Notes under the pieces: generated by a model | Databases searched by the model: none | What the model saw: the letters and a program-made list of their open reading frames with translations, nothing else | Told to the model about the DNA's origin: nothing | NCBI GenBank assembly: GCA_902493585.1 | Contig: CABUPZ010000048.1 | Coordinates: 1-18,395, forward strand | Direction: 5' to 3' | Origin: an uncultured Fusicatenibacter sp. | GTDB lineage: Bacteria > Bacillota > Clostridia > Lachnospirales > Lachnospiraceae | Length of the DNA: 18,395 nucleotides | Program-made: the position numbers and the translations under genes | In this document: positions 14,452 through 18,395 of the stretch, piece after piece | How the letters are laid out: every line of letters begins with the position of its first letter | Position numbering within the stretch: position 1 is the stretch's first letter

Positions 14452-15675
14452 ATGAGAAATCTTTTGGTTGCACAGTCCGGCGGTCCTACGGCTGCCATCA
14501 ACGCGACGCTGGCGGGCGTTTTTCAGGGAGCGATAGGTTCGGACAAGGTGGATCATATTTACGGGGCAGTCAACGGAATCCAGGGCGTTCTGGATGAACA
14601 TTTTGTGGATCTGAGAGAACTGCTTTCCAATACCCAGGATCAGGAGCTGCTGAGCCAGACTCCGGCGGCGGCGCTGGGCTCCTGCCGTGTGAAACTGAAG
14701 GATCCGGCAAAGGACCCTTCTGATTATGAGAAGATTATTTCGGTGTTCCGGAAACATGAGATCCATTATTTCATTTATATTGGGGGAAATGACTCCATGG
14801 ATACGGTGGACAAACTCTCCGCTTACGTTCGGGATCAGGGAATCGAGGACATTCAGGTCGTCGGTGCGCCGAAGACCATCGACAATGATCTGATGGGAAC
14901 CGATCACTGTCCGGGATTTGGCTCCGCGGCGAAATATATTGCCACAACTTTTTCCGAATTGGAGAGAGACTGCCATGTCTATAATGTCAAGGCGGTTACG
15001 ATCGTGGAGGTCATGGGAAGAAACGCAGGATGGCTGACCGCGGCGGCTGCACTCTCCAGGCTGAACGGCGGAGAAGGACCGGCGCTGATTTATCTTTGTG
15101 AGACGGCTTTCGATACGGAGCAGTTCCTGAAAGATGTGCAGGAACAGCTGAAAGTCCGCGACAGCGTACTGGTAGCAGTCAGCGAAGGAGTGAAAGATGC
15201 CCAGGGCCGTTACCTTTCGGAGCAGACCCAGAGTGGAGCAGTGGATAATTTCGGCCACAGCTACATTGCCGGCGCGGCAGGAATCCTGGAGCAGCTGGTC
15301 CGTGACCGGATCGGATGCAAGGCGCGCTCTGTTGAACTGAATCTGATGCAGAGAAGTGCGGCGCATATCGCCAGCGCCACAGACATCTGCGAATCTCAGA
15401 TGCTGGGCCGGAAAGCCTGCCAGTGTGCACTGGATGGAAAAGGCGGACGGATGGCGTCGATCCGTCGGATCAGTGACGAGCCGTACCGGATCGAACTGAC
15501 CGATGTTCCGGTCAGCGATTCCGCCAATGCGGAGAAAACAGTTCCAAGAGAATGGATCAATCAGGAAGGCAATGACGTGACGGCGGAACTGATCGCATAT
15601 CTGAAACCTCTGATCCAGGGCGAATCTCAGGTGGTTTATCAGAACGGTATTCCGTGCCATATCAGACTTTACTGA
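14452..15675 (+). CDS. pfp: 6-phosphofructokinase, probably diphosphate (PPi)-dependent
   Basis: The 407-aa enzyme phosphorylates fructose 6-phosphate in glycolysis. The motifs are the N-terminal phosphate loop AQSGGPTAAINATL, GGNDS (111-115), PKTIDND (140-146, catalytic D144) and MGRNAGW. Compared with E. coli ATP-PFK (GGDGS, PGTIDND), the two Gly positions that decide phosphate donor are Asp (D114) and Lys (K141), the pattern of PPi enzymes, which are also reversible. Asn at 113, where Asp is usual, is a deviation. ATG 14452 is chosen because AGGAGAGGTGA stands directly before it; GTG 14434 in the same frame lies in the ribosome site. The gene follows a NifX-like gene by 18 nt. No terminator with a U-run was found; hairpins of the downstream repeat begin 7 nt after the stop. 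Confidence 0.92.
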   Translation: MRNLLVAQSGGPTAAINATLAGVFQGAIGSDKVDHIYGAVNGIQGVLDEHFVDLRELLSNTQDQELLSQTPAAALGSCRVKLKDPAKDPSDYEKIISVFRKHEIHYFIYIGGNDSMDTVDKLSAYVRDQGIEDIQVVGAPKTIDNDLMGTDHCPGFGSAAKYIATTFSELERDCHVYNVKAVTIVEVMGRNAGWLTAAAALSRLNGGEGPALIYLCETAFDTEQFLKDVQEQLKVRDSVLVAVSEGVKDAQGRYLSEQTQSGAVDNFGHSYIAGAAGILEQLVRDRIGCKARSVELNLMQRSAAHIASATDICESQMLGRKACQCALDGKGGRMASIRRISDEPYRIELTDVPVSDSANAEKTVPREWINQEGNDVTAELIAYLKPLIQGESQVVYQNGIPCHIRLY

Positions 15676-15681
15676 TTTCAA

Positions 15682-15842
15682 GAACTGTTACAAAATTCTG
15701 TAACAGTTCAGCCAGCTGAACTGTTACGGCATCCGCCCATGAAAAAATCGCTTCACGATGGGGCGGATGCCCACGGGCACCACGTTTTCATACGGTCTGC
15801 GCAGCAAATGCGCAGACCTGGCCGAACTGTTACAAAATTCTG
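15682..15842. repeat. Structured intergenic repeat bounded by two identical 19-mers
   Basis: GAACTGTTACAAAATTCTG occurs exactly at 15682-15700 and 15824-15842. A third GAACTGTTAC is at 15718-15727 and its inverse TAACAGTTC at 15701-15709. Inside lie a 12-bp inverted repeat TAACAGTTCAGC/GCTGAACTGTTA (15701-15726, 2-nt centre), a GGCATCCGCCC/GGGCGGATGCC stem with one bulge (15728-15771), and GGTCTGCGC/GCGCAGACC (15794-15818). The dense nesting suggests a small mobile palindromic element or a cluster of regulator sites with structured RNA. It separates pfp from the decarboxylase promoter. Confidence 0.75.
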
Positions 15843-15862
15843 ACAAAAACGCGCAAAAACTA

Positions 15863-15891
15863 TTGAAAAAATCGGTAAAAACAGCTATGAT
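15863..15891 (+). promoter_or_regulatory. Promoter of the decarboxylase operon
   Basis: TTGAAA (15863-15868), a 17-nt spacer and TATGAT (15886-15891) form a good sigma-A promoter, giving a leader of about 58 nt. The last 19-mer of the upstream repeat ends 20 nt before the -35, a position open to an activator. Confidence 0.75.
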
Positions 15892-15900
15892 ATTACCATG

Positions 15901-15926
15901 TATAAAATTTTGTTAAAGATTTTATA
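15901..15926. promoter_or_regulatory. AT-rich dyad in the decarboxylase leader
   Basis: TATAAAAT (15901-15908) and ATTTTATA (15919-15926) are perfect inverted arms with a 10-nt spacer, just downstream of the expected start. This may be an operator, but chance is possible in AT-rich sequence. Confidence 0.35.
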
Positions 15927-15955
15927 ATGAATTATATAAGATGGAGGTTTAAAGA

Positions 15956-17389
15956 ATGAGTAACACAGCACAAAGTTTAGCGGGCACAAGAATTGCCTCT
16001 TTGCTGGACGACAACAGCTTTGTTGAAATCGGCGGCCAGATTACGGCCAGAAGCACAGATTTCAACATGGCGGCGATGGAGACGCCATCTGACGGTGTTA
16101 TCACAGGCTATGGTGTTATCGATGGAAACCTGGTATATGTATACAGCCAGGACGCATCTGTTATGAATGGCACCGTAGGCGAAATGCACGCGAAAAAAAT
16201 CGCAAAGCTGTACGAGTTTGCCCGGAAGACGGGTGCACCGGTGATCGGTCTTGTAGACTGCGCTGGTATGCGTCTGCAGGAGGCAACTGATGCTCTGAAC
16301 GGTTTCGGACAGGTTTACATGGCTCAGGCGATGGCATCCGGAGTGATTCCGCAGATCACAGCAATCTTTGGAACCTGCGGCGGCGGTATGGCGCTGATCC
16401 CGGCTCTGACAGACTTTACATTCATGGAGGAGAAAAAAGGCAAACTGTTTGTAAATTCTCCCAATGCGCTGGATGGAAACATCGCTTCAAAATGCGATAC
16501 CGCAGCGGCGAAATTCCAGAGTGAAGAGACAGGTCTTTTGGACGGCGTTGGCACAGAGGCAGACATTCTCGCGCAGATCCGCGCGCTGGTTGGAATGCTT
16601 CCGGCGAACAATGAGGATGAGGCGTACACTGAGTGTACCGACAATCTGAACCGTGCGTGCCCGGACCTTGCAAACTGTACAGGCGATACCGGCATCCTGC
16701 TGTCTCAGATCAGCGACAACGGTGTTGTATTTGAGACCAAAAAGAATTATGCAAAAGATATGGTGACAGCCTTCATCCGCCTGAACGGTGCGACAGTCGG
16801 CGCTGTTGCGAACCGCAGCGAAATCTACGGTACAGACGGAACACTCGAGGAGACCTTCGACGGTACCTTAAGCGCAAAAGGCGCGAAGAAAGCAGCTGCT
16901 TTCGTAAAATTCTGTGACGCATTCGGAATTCCGGTGCTCACGATCACCAATGTAAAAGGCTTTAAGGCAACCAAGTGTTCTGAAAAATTCATGGCACAGA
17001 ACGTGGCTGAGCTGACCTATGCGTTCGCTGATGCTACTGTTCCGAAAGTAAACGTGGTTGTCGGACAGGCATACGGAAGCGCATACCTGGCAATGAACAG
17101 CAAATCCATCGGAGCGGATATGGTATTCGCATGGCCGAACGCTGAGATCGGTATGATGGACGCAAAGGCTGCCGCAAAGATCATGTATGCCGATGAAGAT
17201 CTGGCAACGATCAATGAGAAAGCAGCGGAGTATGCGACCTTGCAGAACAATGTAACTTCCGCAGCGAGAAGAGGATATGTGGACACGATCATTGAGCCGG
17301 AAGACACACGTAAGTATGTGATCGGCGCATTTGAAATGCTTTACAGCAAGAGAGAAGACAGACCGGACAGAAAACATGGTACGGTATAA
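15956..17389 (+). CDS. Carboxyltransferase subunit of a biotin-dependent decarboxylase/carboxylase (MmdA/PccB-like)
   Basis: The 477-aa cytoplasmic subunit moves a carboxyl group between an acyl-CoA and biotin. It has two crotonase-like halves. The N-terminal half carries GTCGGGMALIPALTDF (139 onward, a Gly-rich oxyanion loop) and the C-terminal half carries GQAYGSAYLAM (370 onward) plus FAWPNAEIGMM. It is slightly shorter than typical MmdA/PccB (about 510 aa), mainly at the N-terminus. The genes that follow (OadG-like, then biotin carrier) match sodium-pump decarboxylases such as methylmalonyl-CoA decarboxylase rather than a plain carboxylase. The acyl substrate (methylmalonyl-, malonyl- or glutaconyl-CoA) is not certain. 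TGGAGG before ATG 15956 supports the start. Confidence 0.9.
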   Translation: MSNTAQSLAGTRIASLLDDNSFVEIGGQITARSTDFNMAAMETPSDGVITGYGVIDGNLVYVYSQDASVMNGTVGEMHAKKIAKLYEFARKTGAPVIGLVDCAGMRLQEATDALNGFGQVYMAQAMASGVIPQITAIFGTCGGGMALIPALTDFTFMEEKKGKLFVNSPNALDGNIASKCDTAAAKFQSEETGLLDGVGTEADILAQIRALVGMLPANNEDEAYTECTDNLNRACPDLANCTGDTGILLSQISDNGVVFETKKNYAKDMVTAFIRLNGATVGAVANRSEIYGTDGTLEETFDGTLSAKGAKKAAAFVKFCDAFGIPVLTITNVKGFKATKCSEKFMAQNVAELTYAFADATVPKVNVVVGQAYGSAYLAMNSKSIGADMVFAWPNAEIGMMDAKAAAKIMYADEDLATINEKAAEYATLQNNVTSAARRGYVDTIIEPEDTRKYVIGAFEMLYSKREDRPDRKHGTV

Positions 17390-17403
17390 GGAAGGTGGGG
17401 CAG

Positions 17404-18198
17404 ATGAATAAGAATTGGAAGAAACTTGTAAGCCTTCTCCTGAGTCTGACCTGTGTTTTGGCGATGTCCGCAGTTTCCGTTTTTGCGGAATCCAATTCCA
17501 CACCCGCTTACCTGCCGGTGGAGGAATCCACCCTGGAAAACATGCTCACCACCAGTGAGGCGCTGATTGATGAGCTCTGCGCTTATGGAGACGAGGAACT
17601 GGAAGCTTTAAAAGCATCGGAATACCAGTTTACATCCCGCGCCGTAGAGGCATGGCAGTCCACAAGGGATGAGCTTGGCGCTCTGGTAAGCTATGATACA
17701 GAAGAAGCTTCTTACGAAGTAGAAGGCGAATTCGTAACCTGTACGATTCCGGCAGAATTTGAGAAAAACCCGGCGACAGTCCGTGTGTTCTGGAATATGG
17801 CAAGCCAGCAGGCGACAGATATGACCTTTACCGTTGAAAGTTCCAAAAGTGAGCTGATGGGTGAGGCAGGAATGAATACCGTTGTAGGACTGATTACCGT
17901 ATTTGTGGTTCTGGTTTTCCTCATCCTGGTGATCATGGCATTCGGCAAGCTGGGCGGAGATAAAAAACAGGAACCGGCGAAAGAGCAGAAAGCTGCTCCG
18001 GCGCCTGCAAAGGCAACTCCGGCAGCACCTGCGGCAGCCCCGGCTGCTGCGGCACAGCCTCAGGATGATATTGAGCTGCAGATTGTGCTTGGAATGGCGA
18101 TTGCCATGTATGAGCAGGAAACAGGTGCAGCAGGCGGAGACGATTATGTGGTACGGTCCATCCGCAAAAACAGAAAAAATAATTGGAAAAGAGCTTAG
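17404..18198 (+). CDS. OadG/MmdD-like subunit with signal peptide and external domain
   Basis: The 264-aa protein is much longer than ordinary OadG or MmdD chains (about 80-120 aa). Residues 1-28 form a signal peptide (cut after SVFA). Residues 29-150 are an acidic extracytoplasmic domain that resembles small DUF3887-like domains (YQFTSRAVEAWQSTRDELG). One helix spans the membrane at about 156-180, followed by a Pro/Ala/Lys linker (190-220). The cytoplasmic end (221-264) has ELQIVLGMAIAMYEQ and VVRSIRKNRKNNWKRA, typical of OadG-family C-termini in Clostridia. It probably joins the carboxyltransferase to the membrane pump. ATG 17404 follows GGAAGGTGGGG; GTG 17395 in frame lies in that ribosome site. 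The biotin carrier begins 12 nt after its stop. Confidence 0.85.
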   Translation: MNKNWKKLVSLLLSLTCVLAMSAVSVFAESNSTPAYLPVEESTLENMLTTSEALIDELCAYGDEELEALKASEYQFTSRAVEAWQSTRDELGALVSYDTEEASYEVEGEFVTCTIPAEFEKNPATVRVFWNMASQQATDMTFTVESSKSELMGEAGMNTVVGLITVFVVLVFLILVIMAFGKLGGDKKQEPAKEQKAAPAPAKATPAAPAAAPAAAAQPQDDIELQIVLGMAIAMYEQETGAAGGDDYVVRSIRKNRKNNWKRA

Positions 18199-18210
18199 GA
18201 GGATAAGAAT

Positions 18211-18395
18211 ATGAAAAATTATACCATCACAGTGAATGGAAATGTGTACAATGTAACCGTTGAAGAGGGAATCACCACCGGAGCACCGGTAGCGGCAGCA
18301 GCGCCAGCAGCGGCTCCGGCATCAGCACCTGCAGCAGCGCCAGCACCGGCAGCGGCTCCGGCACCTGCAGCAGCACCGGCTCCGAAGGCAGCTCC
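18211..18395 (+). CDS. Biotin carboxyl carrier protein of the decarboxylase (5' part, cut by window end)
   Basis: Only 61 codons are present. The product starts MKNYTITVNGNVYNVTVEEG, the first beta strands of an MmdC/GcdC-type biotin carrier, followed by a long flexible Ala/Pro linker (from about residue 24). The biotinyl-lysine domain with its MKM motif must lie beyond 18395. AGGAGG (18197-18202) overlaps the stop of the previous gene and sits 8 nt before the ATG, so translation is closely coupled. The linker DNA is made of near-repeated GCA/GCG/CCG codons and will be prone to length changes. Confidence 0.9.
   Translation, partial: MKNYTITVNGNVYNVTVEEGITTGAPVAAAAPAAAPASAPAAAPAPAAAPAPAAAPAPKAA

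Noticed and set aside
14029..15681. Long minus-strand open frame opposite the NifX-like and PFK genes
   Set aside because: Both plus-strand genes have clear family motifs and ribosome sites; the opposite frame spans two genes and resembles no family.
15682..15842. CRISPR-like repeats
   Set aside because: Only two full copies, no regular spacer length, internal palindromes instead of unique spacers, and no cas gene.

Overview
The window reads as chromosomal DNA of an anaerobic, low-to-mid GC Firmicute, most likely a gut Lachnospiraceae (Clostridia). The basis is the gene families together: a PotC-PotD fusion, a PPi-type phosphofructokinase, a sodium-pump decarboxylase cluster with an OadG-like subunit, strong AGGAGG-type ribosome binding sites, sigma-A promoters of TTGACA/TATAAT type, and long GC-rich terminator stems. 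No phage, IS, tRNA, rRNA or CRISPR was found. The genus was not determined.

Layout. (1) 1-240: remnant of a small peptide gene whose frame is broken by one TAG directly after an EYVAAC motif. (2) 353-3138: metal-transport operon with a perfect-spacing promoter, a TTAG-N6-CTAA dyad, a 26-aa one-TM peptide, a 99-aa membrane-anchored protein with a Cys/Glu tail, and a P1B-type ATPase with SCA in place of CPC. It ends in a long two-way terminator shared with the convergent pot operon. (3) 3155-7614, minus strand: XRE-cupin regulator, potA, potB and a fused potC-potD, a complete polyamine ABC importer from one promoter. (4) 7736-9069: secreted D-Ala-D-Ala carboxypeptidase with its own terminator. 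(5) 9168-13720: MarR regulator plus a heterodimeric ABC exporter with one degenerate and one canonical ATP site, behind a promoter with a palindrome at the likely start site. (6) 13867-15675: NifX/NifB-fold protein with a His/Cys tail, followed 18 nt later by a PPi-type phosphofructokinase. (7) 15682-15842: structured intergenic repeat bounded by two identical 19-mers. (8) 15863-18395: start of a biotin-dependent sodium-pump decarboxylase operon (carboxyltransferase, an unusually large OadG-like subunit, biotin carrier cut by the window edge).

Working together: regions 2 and 6 both carry metal-binding tails, and region 2 has the layout expected of a metal-efflux platform. Region 3 imports spermidine/putrescine under a regulator that probably senses polyamines or polyamine-derived ligands. 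Region 5 is a drug- or peptide-efflux cassette with local control. Region 8 would couple decarboxylation of a carboxy-acyl-CoA or oxaloacetate to sodium export; its membrane pump subunit (beta) should lie just beyond 18395. The best candidates for under-described biology are the three-gene metal operon, the EYVAAC peptide relic, the His/Cys-tailed NifX-like protein beside PFK, and the OadG-like subunit with an external domain.
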